The position numbers were made by a program, and so were the translations under genes. This document shows, in pieces, positions 54,205 through 61,634 of a DNA stretch of 64,000 bases. Where the stretch lies: positions 558,001 to 622,000 of the forward strand of contig NZ_FOIB01000002.1 in NCBI RefSeq assembly GCF_900111765.1, in the 5' to 3' direction. The notes beneath the pieces were generated by a model that was not told the DNA's origin, did no database searches, and saw nothing but the letters and a program-made list of their open reading frames with translations. The DNA comes from Myxococcus fulvus. GTDB lineage: Bacteria > Myxococcota > Myxococcia > Myxococcales > Myxococcaceae. Numbering within the stretch: the first letter of the stretch is position 1; every line of letters begins with the position of its first letter.

Positions 54205-55119
54205 ATGGCAGGGCTCCTGGACAAGCGGTTGTGGGTCGTCTCCGGCAAGGGTGGCGTGGGCAAGAGCACCGTCGCCGCGGCGCTCGCCCTGCGCTCGGCG
54301 CGCGCGGGGCGTCGGACGCTGGTGTGTGAGGTGAACACGCAGGAGCGCATCAGCCGCTTCCTCGAGCACCCTCCCGCCGGCCCCGAGGTGAAGCTGTTGG
54401 AGGAGAACCTCTGGGCCGTGGACGTGCGCCCGCAGGAGGCCATGCGCGAGTACGGGCTGATGGTCCTGCGCTTCGAGACCCTCTACAAGACGGTCTTCGA
54501 GAACAAGCTGGTGCGCTACTTCCTGCGCTTCGTGCCGTCCCTGCAGGAGCTCGTCCTGCTGGGGAAGATCATGTACCACCTGCAGGAGAAGCTGCCGGAC
54601 GGGCGCTGGCGCTTCGACACCATCGTCCTGGACGCACCCGCCACCGGCCACGCCATCTCCTTCCTGAGCGTGCCCCAGGTGCTGGTGCAGACGGTGCCCC
54701 CGGGCCCCATGTCGCGCGAGGCCCAGAAGATGCGCGACCTGCTGGTGGACCCGTCCGTGACGGCCGCCATCCTGGTGGCGCTCCCGGAGGAGATGCCGGT
54801 AAACGAGGCGCTGGAGCTGCACGCGGCGCTCAAGGACCGGGTGAGCATCCGCACGCACGCGGCGGTGCTCAACCAGGCCATCCCCGAGCGCTTCACGGAG
54901 GCGGACCTGGAGGCCCTGGCGGGACACCCGGAGCTGCACCACGTGGCCCAGGCCCACCATGACCGCGCGGCGCTGACGGTGCTCGCGGGCACCAAGCTGG
55001 AGCGCAACCTTCACACGCCGGTGTTCAACATCCCCCGGCTGTTCCTCCCCGCCTTCGGGCGGGACGCCATCGAGCAGGTCATGGGTCACCTCGAAACACT
55101 GGTGATGGGGGAGCGGTGA
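54205..55119 (+). CDS. ArsA/Get3-type ATPase (first of pair)
   Basis: A 304-aa P-loop ATPase of the anion-transporting ATPase (ArsA/Get3) family. Deviant Walker A is SGKGGVGKSTVAAALAL (about residues 12-28), then the switch region VCEVNTQERIS, and DTIVLDAPATGHAISFLSVP as switch II/Walker B. The P-loop and Asp-Ala-Pro-Ala-Thr-Gly are those of ArsA halves. Half-length, so it may pair with the next gene as the two halves of ArsA do. No arsenite genes are near. A leading TTG at 54163 would be a -35 box rather than a codon. ATG 54205 is chosen. Confidence 0.88.
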   Translation: MAGLLDKRLWVVSGKGGVGKSTVAAALALRSARAGRRTLVCEVNTQERISRFLEHPPAGPEVKLLEENLWAVDVRPQEAMREYGLMVLRFETLYKTVFENKLVRYFLRFVPSLQELVLLGKIMYHLQEKLPDGRWRFDTIVLDAPATGHAISFLSVPQVLVQTVPPGPMSREAQKMRDLLVDPSVTAAILVALPEEMPVNEALELHAALKDRVSIRTHAAVLNQAIPERFTEADLEALAGHPELHHVAQAHHDRAALTVLAGTKLERNLHTPVFNIPRLFLPAFGRDAIEQVMGHLETLVMGER

Positions 55120-56228
55120 GCACCACGGCCCTCGCGCCCGCGCTCGCGAACAAGCGCGTCCTCATCTGTGTCGGCTCCGGCGGTGTCGGGAAGACGACGG
55201 TGGCCGCCACCCTGGCCCTGCGCGCGGCGGTGGAGGGCCGCCAGAGCCTGGTGTGCACCATCGACCCCGCGAAGCGGCTGGCCAACTCGCTGGGCCTGTC
55301 CGCGCTCGGCAACGCGGAGACGCAGGTGCCGGCCTCCGCGCTGCAGCCGCTGGGCGTCACGCCGCGCGCGGCGCTGTACGCGATGATGCTGGACATGAAG
55401 CAGACGTGGGATGACCTCATCACCCGCGTCGCGCCTCCGGACCAGCGCGAGCGCATCCTCGCCAACCGCTTCTACCAATCGCTCTCCACGGCCCTGGCGG
55501 GAAGCCAGGAATACATCGCCATGGAGAAGGTGTGGGAGCTGCGGCGCAAGGGCGAGTACGAGCTCGTCGTGCTGGATACGCCGCCCACCGCGCACGCGCT
55601 GGACTTCTTGGACGCCCCCAACCGCGTGCTGGACTTCCTGGACAACGAGGCGGCGAAGTGGCTGCTGGCACCCGCGCTGAAGGCGGGCAAGCTGGGCCTG
55701 TCGCTCTTCAACCGCAGCGGCTACGTGCTGCGCGCGCTGTCCAAGTTCACCGGCACGGAGATGCTCCAGGAGCTCTCCAGCTTCATGCTGTCCCTGTCGG
55801 GCATGAACGAGGGCTTCCGCGAGCGGGCGCGCGGCGTGCGCTCGCTCCTGGAGGACAAGACGACGGGCTTCGTGCTGGTGACGAGCCCTCACCCCGAGCG
55901 CATGGACGAGGCCATCCACTTCAACAGCCTCCTCAAGCAGCACCGCATGGAGGTGGTGTCCCTGGTGGTGAACCGCGTGCACCCGCTGCCCACCGAGGCC
56001 ATGTGGGCGGACGCGGCCACGCTGACGCCCACCCGCCGCGCCAAGGTGGAGGAGACCTTGCGCGAGCTCCAGGTCCTGGCCGAGCAGGACCAGAAGGGCA
56101 TCGCCCAGTTGCAGGCCGCCTGCCCGGGCATCCCCCTCATCCGGGTGCCGCGTTTCGGGCTGGACGTCCACGACATCACCAGCCTGTGGCAGACCGGACG
56201 CTACCTGCTGGGAGACGACACCTTCTGA
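55116..56228 (+). CDS. ArsA/Get3-type ATPase (second of pair)
   Basis: A 370-aa P-loop ATPase of the same family. Walker A is GSGGVGKTTVAATLAL (about residues 20-35), switch I CTIDPAKRLANSLG, and DTPPTAHALDFLDAPNRVLDFLD. Compared with its neighbour it has Gly-Ser-Gly-Gly in place of Gly-Lys-Gly-Gly, so the deviant signature Lys is missing in this copy, whereas the P-loop Lys is intact. GTG 55116 overlaps the stop of the first gene (GTGA), so the two proteins are made in equal amounts and may form an asymmetric heterodimer. A cargo, perhaps membrane insertion or granule positioning, is not identified. Confidence 0.88.
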   Translation: MSTTALAPALANKRVLICVGSGGVGKTTVAATLALRAAVEGRQSLVCTIDPAKRLANSLGLSALGNAETQVPASALQPLGVTPRAALYAMMLDMKQTWDDLITRVAPPDQRERILANRFYQSLSTALAGSQEYIAMEKVWELRRKGEYELVVLDTPPTAHALDFLDAPNRVLDFLDNEAAKWLLAPALKAGKLGLSLFNRSGYVLRALSKFTGTEMLQELSSFMLSLSGMNEGFRERARGVRSLLEDKTTGFVLVTSPHPERMDEAIHFNSLLKQHRMEVVSLVVNRVHPLPTEAMWADAATLTPTRRAKVEETLRELQVLAEQDQKGIAQLQAACPGIPLIRVPRFGLDVHDITSLWQTGRYLLGDDTF

Positions 56229-56400
56229 GCGGGCCCGGGCTCACCCCTCGTCGCGGCCAGCAGCCGCCCGGGGGCCGGACAGGCGGGACGGCGGCGCGCG
56301 CGCCCCGGACGCATTAAACTGGGCGCGCCCACCCTCGGCGGTGGGAACTCCAGGGCACGGCGCGTTGTCCGGAGACGGCAGGGCCAGGAGGACGCATTCC

Positions 56401-57564
56401 GTGACGCGGAACGAGCGAACGTACATGTCGGTCAGTCGCTGGGGCTGGGTGTTGGCGCTGGGCCTGGGTGTCGCCGGATGTCGGACGACGGGCGCGGCGG
56501 GGAGCTCGGACACCGCCCAGGTGGCACCGGCGAAGCAGGAAATCGAGTTCGACGCGGTGACGGTGACCGCGGACCTGGAGCTGGACAAGCTCAACGACGA
56601 GGAGCTCTTCGCCGGGGGAACGTCCGCCTTCGCGGCCAACGACTTCAAGCAGGCGGCGCGCTTCTTCGGACGGCTGGTGGACTTCCACCCCAAGAGCCAG
56701 CACCGCCGCGCGGCGCTCTACAACGCGGGGCTCGCCCACCAGCGCCTCAAGGAGTGGGAGGAGGCGTGGCTGCGCTTCTCCGAGCTGGCGGACGCGAAAG
56801 CGGGCCAGGGGGACGCGCTGGACGCGGCCTTCCGCGTGGCGGAGACGCAGTACCACCTGGAGCGCTACGACGAGGCCGTGGCCCTGCTGTCCACGCTCGC
56901 CACGCGCGAGGACATCCCGGTCAACCGTCGCATCGAGGCGCGCGTACAACAGGGCGTGTGTGAGCTGGAGGCGGGCCGCACCGACGCCGCCGAGGCCACG
57001 CTGCGCAAGGCCCTGTCCGCCTACGAGGCCCTGTCCGACAAGGACGAGGTGGACGACTACTTCCCCGCGCAGGCGCACTTCTTCGTGGGGGAGCTGTACC
57101 GGCTGGACTACGAGGACGTGAAGCTGGACCCCGCCAAGGGCGCGGACAAGCTGGCCGAGGACCTCAACTACAAGGCGGAGCTGCTCTTGTCCTCGCAGGG
57201 CCACTACCTGCGCTCCATCCGCGTGGGCAACGGCTACTGGGCCACCGCGTCGGGCTCGCGCATCGGCGCGATGTACGAGGACCTCTACGCGCAGATGGTG
57301 AGCTCGCCCGCCCCCGCGGAGCTCAACGCCGAGGAGGCCGTCGTCTACCGGCAGGAGCTGCGGAAGAAGATTCGAGTGCTGCTCACCAAGTCCATCAACA
57401 TCTACGAGCGCACCCTGGAGACGGCCGAGCGCATCGGCTCGCAGAGCAGCTTCGTGGACCGCACGCGAGAGAGCCTCGCGAAGGTGAAGGCCCTGCTGCT
57501 GGCGGACGCGGAGGGCGAGCCTTTGCCCGAGCCTCCCGCGTCGAAGGACGAGCCCCACACGTGA
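56401..57564 (+). CDS. TPR lipoprotein
   Basis: A 387-aa predicted lipoprotein: signal segment ending in LGLGVAGC (Cys near residue 27), then a TPR superhelix (LFAGGTSAFAANDFKQAARFFGRLVDFHPKS; AALYNAGLAHQRLKEWEEAWLRF; AAFRVAETQYHLERYDEAVALL; EARVQQGVCELEAGRTDAAEATL), and further helices to about residue 370. GTG 56401 has AGGAGG nine bases upstream and gives a usable signal peptide; ATG 56425 begins eight residues later. It stands alone, about 170 bp after the ArsA pair. Similar TPR lipoproteins serve in envelope assembly complexes. Function unknown. Confidence 0.8.
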   Translation: MTRNERTYMSVSRWGWVLALGLGVAGCRTTGAAGSSDTAQVAPAKQEIEFDAVTVTADLELDKLNDEELFAGGTSAFAANDFKQAARFFGRLVDFHPKSQHRRAALYNAGLAHQRLKEWEEAWLRFSELADAKAGQGDALDAAFRVAETQYHLERYDEAVALLSTLATREDIPVNRRIEARVQQGVCELEAGRTDAAEATLRKALSAYEALSDKDEVDDYFPAQAHFFVGELYRLDYEDVKLDPAKGADKLAEDLNYKAELLLSSQGHYLRSIRVGNGYWATASGSRIGAMYEDLYAQMVSSPAPAELNAEEAVVYRQELRKKIRVLLTKSINIYERTLETAERIGSQSSFVDRTRESLAKVKALLLADAEGEPLPEPPASKDEPHT

Positions 57565-57638
57565 GCCGCGACTGAAGTCGCCCGGAGGCCGCCCCACTGG
57601 GCAGCCCCGGGCCGGGCGGCGTAGCCTGGGGCCCTGCC

Positions 57639-58832
57639 ATGGAGCCCCTCTTCACGCCCGAGCAGCTCGCGGAGATTCACGCCTACCACCTGCCCCACTA
57701 CATCCGCGCGGCGGTGAACCCCTTCGCGCGGTTCGCCCTGCTGGCGCTGATGTTGGGCGTGCTGGTGCGGCCCTTCTTCCGCATGGCCACGGCGGCCGCG
57801 GCGGGGCTTGAGCGCCGCTTCGGCTTCCTGCGCACCGCGCCCGTCAGCCGCGCCTTCTTCAGCGCCATGGACCGGCTGTGGGGTGAGTCCGGCTGGGGCG
57901 CGGCCGTCATCTTCGCGCTGATGACGGACCTGTTCGTGAAGCTGGTCTACGCGCCGGTGGACATCTGGTTCGCGTACACGCTGGAGCACCAGCACGGCAT
58001 GTCCAACTACACCCCGGCCGCCTTCGCCCGGGACATGCTCAAGGGACACCTGCTGGGCGGGTTCGCCATCGCCGCGCTCGTCATCGGCCTGTATGGCCTG
58101 GCCCGCCGCACGCGCCACTGGTGGTGGGTGCTGGGCGTGCCCGTGGCCCTGCTGATGCTCGTCTCCTCCGCGCTGGACACGTACCGGGGCCGCCTCTACT
58201 TCGAGCAGGAGCCGCTGCCCCCGGGCCCATTGCGCACGCGGATGACGGCGCTGATGGCCCAGGCGGACATCCCCTTCTCCGACGTGCTGGTGGAGAAGAC
58301 CTCCGTGGCCTCGCGGCGCATCCAGGCGTACTTCGCGGGCCAGGGGCCCACGCGCGCCATCGTCCTCAACGACGTCATCCTCCAGGAGCTCTCCGAGGAC
58401 GAGGTGCTCGCGGCCGTGGCCCACGAGGCCGGCCATGTGCAGGAGCAGAAGTGGCCGGGCCGCATCGCCTCCTCCCTGGCCGTCGTCGCGCTCCTCTTCG
58501 CCATCGACCGGATGCTGCGCAGGGCCGCGGCGCGGAACTGGTTCGGCACCTCGCGCTTCGCGGACATCCGCACCCTGCCGCTGCTCTCGCTACTCCTGTC
58601 GCTCGTGCTGCTTTTGGGAGCGCCCATCGCCGGGGCCTTCTCCCGCGAGCGCGAGCGCGAGGCGGACCGCTTCGCCCTGCGCCTCACCCACGACGTCGAC
58701 GCGTTCCGCCGCATGCTGGTGAAGGCCGCGCGCGTCAACAAGATGGACCCCGACCCTCCGCGCTGGGTCGTCCTCAAGGGCATGAGCCATCCCCCCGTGG
58801 GCGAGCGACTGGCCGACCTGCCCGCTCCCTGA
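57639..58832 (+). CDS. M48 family membrane metalloprotease (Ste24-like)
   Basis: A 397-aa multi-pass membrane zinc protease. Seven or so hydrophobic helices with a zinc site HEAGH in VLAAVAHEAGHVQEQKW (about residues 260-276) and the third ligand Glu in REREREADRFAL about 70 residues later. Layout and N-terminus (LEHQHGMSNYTP, as in Ste24/CAAX protease N-terminal domain PF16491) match Ste24/CAAX-type rather than HtpX. Bacterial members are thought to act in membrane-protein quality control. ATG 57639. It is followed by a convergent-terminator-like inverted repeat. Confidence 0.9.
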   Translation: MEPLFTPEQLAEIHAYHLPHYIRAAVNPFARFALLALMLGVLVRPFFRMATAAAAGLERRFGFLRTAPVSRAFFSAMDRLWGESGWGAAVIFALMTDLFVKLVYAPVDIWFAYTLEHQHGMSNYTPAAFARDMLKGHLLGGFAIAALVIGLYGLARRTRHWWWVLGVPVALLMLVSSALDTYRGRLYFEQEPLPPGPLRTRMTALMAQADIPFSDVLVEKTSVASRRIQAYFAGQGPTRAIVLNDVILQELSEDEVLAAVAHEAGHVQEQKWPGRIASSLAVVALLFAIDRMLRRAAARNWFGTSRFADIRTLPLLSLLLSLVLLLGAPIAGAFSREREREADRFALRLTHDVDAFRRMLVKAARVNKMDPDPPRWVVLKGMSHPPVGERLADLPAP

Positions 58833-58846
58833 TGTGAAAAAGCGGC

Positions 58847-58899
58847 CGGCAGGTGGGCTCCACCACTCCCCTACCCTCTCCACCCGAGCCCACCCGCCG
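58847..58899. terminator. Inverted repeat between convergent M48 and TPR genes
   Basis: GGTGGGCTC at 58852-58860 is the exact reverse complement of GAGCCCACC at 58886-58894, with a 25-nt loop. After one mismatch the helix extends by CGGC (58847-58850) with GCCG (58896-58899). It lies in a 129-bp gap between two gene ends and could stop transcription from both sides; no U-run is present. Confidence 0.55.
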
Positions 58900-58961
58900 A
58901 CAGCCGCCGCCGGGCCACTCCCCCGAGCGCCAGCGGCACTTCCTCCCCCCACGCCACCCAG

Positions 58962-59486
58962 CTACGGCTGCTGGGCGTCCTGCTTGAGCTTCTCCACCGC
59001 GACCAGCGTGATGGCCTTCACCAGCGCCCGCGCCCTGCGCCCCGCCGCCGTCTCACCGTGCGGGTCCACCTCCACCGCCTTCGACAGGTCCGTGAAGCCC
59101 TGCCGCTCCCCCTTGCGCAGGTACAGCTCCCCCCGGTTCGCCAGCGCCACCGGATGCCCCGCGTCCCGCGCCAGCGCCGCGCTGAACTCCGCGATGGCCT
59201 CCTCCAGCCTCCCGAGCTTCTGGTACACGGTGCCCAGCGCCGCGTGAGCGCCCGCGTCCCGAGGGTTCCCGGCCACCAGCCCCTCGAAGAGGATGCGCGC
59301 CTCCTCCAGCCGCCCCGCGGCCGCCAGGTCGCACCCCACCTGCGCAATCGCCTTCGCCTCCTCGAAGGTCATCCCCTCCACCTCCGCCCACGTCGCCTCG
59401 CCCCGCGCGAAGGACCGCATCCTGTGCACCGCCCCGGTCTCCATCCGCATGCCCTCGCCTGCCTCGTGTTTGATGACGCGACCCAT
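58962..59486 (-). CDS. Small TPR protein, possible type III-type chaperone
   Basis: A 174-aa soluble protein with three TPRs (AKAIAQVGCDLAAAGRLEEARILFEGLVAGNP; AGAHAALGTVYQKLGRLEEAIAEFSAAL; PVALANRGELYLRKGERQGFTDLSKAVEVDP). Its size, number of repeats and an N-terminal helical extension recall class II chaperones of type III secretion (SycD/LcrH), which bind translocators. It lies just after the HrpF/NolX-like gene (4-bp gap), in the same direction, so it may chaperone that protein. This is an inference from architecture and position. ATG 59486 with GGAG and GAGG upstream. Confidence 0.65.
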   Translation of the reverse strand: MGRVIKHEAGEGMRMETGAVHRMRSFARGEATWAEVEGMTFEEAKAIAQVGCDLAAAGRLEEARILFEGLVAGNPRDAGAHAALGTVYQKLGRLEEAIAEFSAALARDAGHPVALANRGELYLRKGERQGFTDLSKAVEVDPHGETAAGRRARALVKAITLVAVEKLKQDAQQP

Positions 59487-59490
59487 GGCC

Positions 59491-60963
59491 TCAGGCTCCG
59501 CGCAGGTTGGAGATGGCCGTCTTCGCCATCTCGTTGAACTTGGCGGACATGTTGCTCATCAGGTCGAACATGGCCTTGCGCTTCTCCAGCAGGCGCTGCA
59601 GCCGCAGCTCCAGCTCGCGCATGTCCCCGTCGAGCTTCGCCGCCTTCTTCTTGTCGACGTCCGTGGAGCCCAGCGTCGCGCGGTCCTCGCCCGCGGTCGC
59701 CATCTGCTCCATCACCTCCATGATTTCGGTGTCCGTGTCGCTGGAGATGGCGCCGAGGATCGCCTGCACCTTGTCCTCGATGCTCATGCGCGGGTTGTCG
59801 ACGATGCCGCGAACACTCGAGCTCGCCTTGCTCGGCGTGTTCGTCTTCACGTCCTTCGACTGCTCCAGCTCCGCCTTCACATCCAACAGGCCGATGATGC
59901 CGTCGCGCCCGTCGATGCCCGCCGCCATCTCCAGCCGGTCGAAGTACTCCGGGTGGTCCTTGAAGAACTGCGCGGCCTTCTTCAGCGTCGAAGACGCGCC
60001 CTGATTGCTCAGCAGCGCCAGCATGTCCGCGCGAGTCACCCGGTCATCCTTCACGCCCGACGCCGTGTCGAACGTCCCCCAGTTGTCGCGCAGCACCGCC
60101 ACCGCCTCGAGGTACTCACGGAAGTCCGGGTCCTTCGACGTGGGCGGCTTGCCGCCCCCCACCGGCCCCGCTCCGCCCGAGCCATTCGAACCGCCCGTGC
60201 CACCGGTGCCACCTCCGGTCCCCGGTGACGGATTGCCCGGTGTGGTGGGACGCGGCCCCGGTGACGGCCCACCGGTGGAGGGAGGAGGCGTCGTGCCGGG
60301 CGGGCAGTCCTCCTGCTTGGGCGGGGACACCGGCGGCGCCGTCGGCCGGCCATACCGGGCGAACTCCTCCCCCACCCGCTTGAGCTCCGCGCGGACGCCC
60401 GACAGCTTGATGCGGTCGTCGTTGTAGATGCTCCCCAGGACCGGCATCAGCGACGAGAGCAGCCCGCGCGAGTCCACCCGCTCGAACAGCGCCGCGTTCT
60501 GCGTGAGGAACCGGGCCGCGTCGCGAAGCTGCGGGGACAGGCTGGCGTCGTTGGCCGCGCGCCGCAGCTCCTCCTTCGACAGCGAGCCGGACTTCTTCCC
60601 ATCCGCGAGGTCCAGCTGCTCGAAGTTCGCCTCCAGCACCTTCAGCGCGGCCTCGTACTCCAGCATCTTCGGGTCCAGCGCGCTGGTGCTCGCGGGCAGC
60701 AGCGGGGCATAGCCCTGGGTCTTCGCGGCGGCCCCCGCCGAGGCCGCGTACTCCGTCTTCGCCGCCGGGTTCTTCTTCAGCTCCTCCGCCACGCCCGCCA
60801 CGCCCGTCGCCGCCTGCAGCACGTTGCCCGTCATGACGCCCGTGGCGGCCTTGATGGAGCTGGAGACGAGCGGAGAGAGAGTCCCCGCGTCCCCCGCCCC
60901 CTCCATCGCCGTGCCCTCAGGGCGGGCCAGCAGGTTCGTCGCGCTCTTCAAGAAGTCCACCAT
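59491..60963 (-). CDS. HrpF/NolX/HrpK-like two-repeat protein
   Basis: A 490-aa protein. Residues ~103-164 and ~284-345 are two copies of a 62-residue helical repeat (YEAALKVLEANFEQLD, SPQLRDAARFLTQNAALFERVD; and YLEAVAVLRDNWGTFD, STLKKAAQFFKDHPEYFDRLE), the pattern found in HrpF, NolX and HrpK, translocator/effector proteins of plant-associated type III secretion. Degenerate EF-hand-like acidic loops (LADGKKSGSLSKEE) are inside. A Gly/Pro-rich linker (about 206-279) separates the repeats, and a helical coiled C-terminus (about 384-490) follows. No signal peptide. ATG 60963 has GGGAGGA upstream. The partner TPR gene is 4 bp away. Some myxobacteria have a needle-less type III apparatus used in predation, a fitting context. 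Confidence 0.65.
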   Translation of the reverse strand: MVDFLKSATNLLARPEGTAMEGAGDAGTLSPLVSSSIKAATGVMTGNVLQAATGVAGVAEELKKNPAAKTEYAASAGAAAKTQGYAPLLPASTSALDPKMLEYEAALKVLEANFEQLDLADGKKSGSLSKEELRRAANDASLSPQLRDAARFLTQNAALFERVDSRGLLSSLMPVLGSIYNDDRIKLSGVRAELKRVGEEFARYGRPTAPPVSPPKQEDCPPGTTPPPSTGGPSPGPRPTTPGNPSPGTGGGTGGTGGSNGSGGAGPVGGGKPPTSKDPDFREYLEAVAVLRDNWGTFDTASGVKDDRVTRADMLALLSNQGASSTLKKAAQFFKDHPEYFDRLEMAAGIDGRDGIIGLLDVKAELEQSKDVKTNTPSKASSSVRGIVDNPRMSIEDKVQAILGAISSDTDTEIMEVMEQMATAGEDRATLGSTDVDKKKAAKLDGDMRELELRLQRLLEKRKAMFDLMSNMSAKFNEMAKTAISNLRGA

Positions 60964-61153
60964 GAGTCCTCCCACGCGGCGGGTTGATGGAGTGCCGCGC
61001 GATGACTCGTGGGGGTTGCAGCGACGGTGCCGGGAGGCGGCCCGGCGACCACGCGAGCGAATTCCGTCGGTTAGCCGGACTGACAACCCGGGCACGTCCC
61101 CGTCAACGGACGGCGCGGTCCGTGAGGGAGGATGCGGTTAAGTTGCGGCACGC

Positions 61154-61621
61154 ATGCGAACCCTGGGTTTGGACTTCGGAACCAAGACCATCGGCGTGGC
61201 CGTCTCGGATGGCCTGGGCCTCACCGCCCAGGGCGTCACCACCATTCGACGCACGTCACTCAAGGCGGACCTGGCCGCCCTCGGCGCCCTGGCGCGCGAG
61301 CACGAGGCGGACCGCTTCGTCCTCGGCCTGCCGCTCAACATGGACGGCTCGGAGGGCCCCCGCGCGGAGGCCTCGCGCAAGTTCGCGGACGCCCTGACGC
61401 AGGCGCTCGGCCTCCAGGTGGAGCTCTGGGACGAGCGGCTGTCCACCGTGGCCGCCACGCGCACGCTCCTGGAAGCGGACGTCAGCCGCGCCCGCCGCAA
61501 GGAGGTCATCGACCAGGTGGCCGCCCAGTTCATCCTCCAGGGCTGGCTGGACGCGCGCCGCCCCAGGGACACCGACTACCACCCGGACGACTACGACGAC
61601 GAACCCGGCCACTCCGGGTGA
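61154..61621 (+). CDS. ruvX: RuvX/YqgF, pre-16S rRNA processing nuclease
   Basis: A 155-aa RNase H-fold nuclease that finishes the 5' end of 16S rRNA in E. coli. Motifs: LGLDFGTKTIGVAVSDGLG near the start (catalytic Asp), VLGLPLNMDGSEGPRAEASRKFA, and LWDERLSTVAATRTL, with Glu/Asp as metal ligands, then VIDQVAAQFILQGWLD. An acidic tail (YHPDDYDDEPGHSG) follows. ATG 61154. It diverges from the HrpF-like operon (190 bp between starts) and converges on the GT-C gene (13 bp). Confidence 0.95.
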   Translation: MRTLGLDFGTKTIGVAVSDGLGLTAQGVTTIRRTSLKADLAALGALAREHEADRFVLGLPLNMDGSEGPRAEASRKFADALTQALGLQVELWDERLSTVAATRTLLEADVSRARRKEVIDQVAAQFILQGWLDARRPRDTDYHPDDYDDEPGHSG

Positions 61622-61634
61622 CGCCGCCGGGCCG

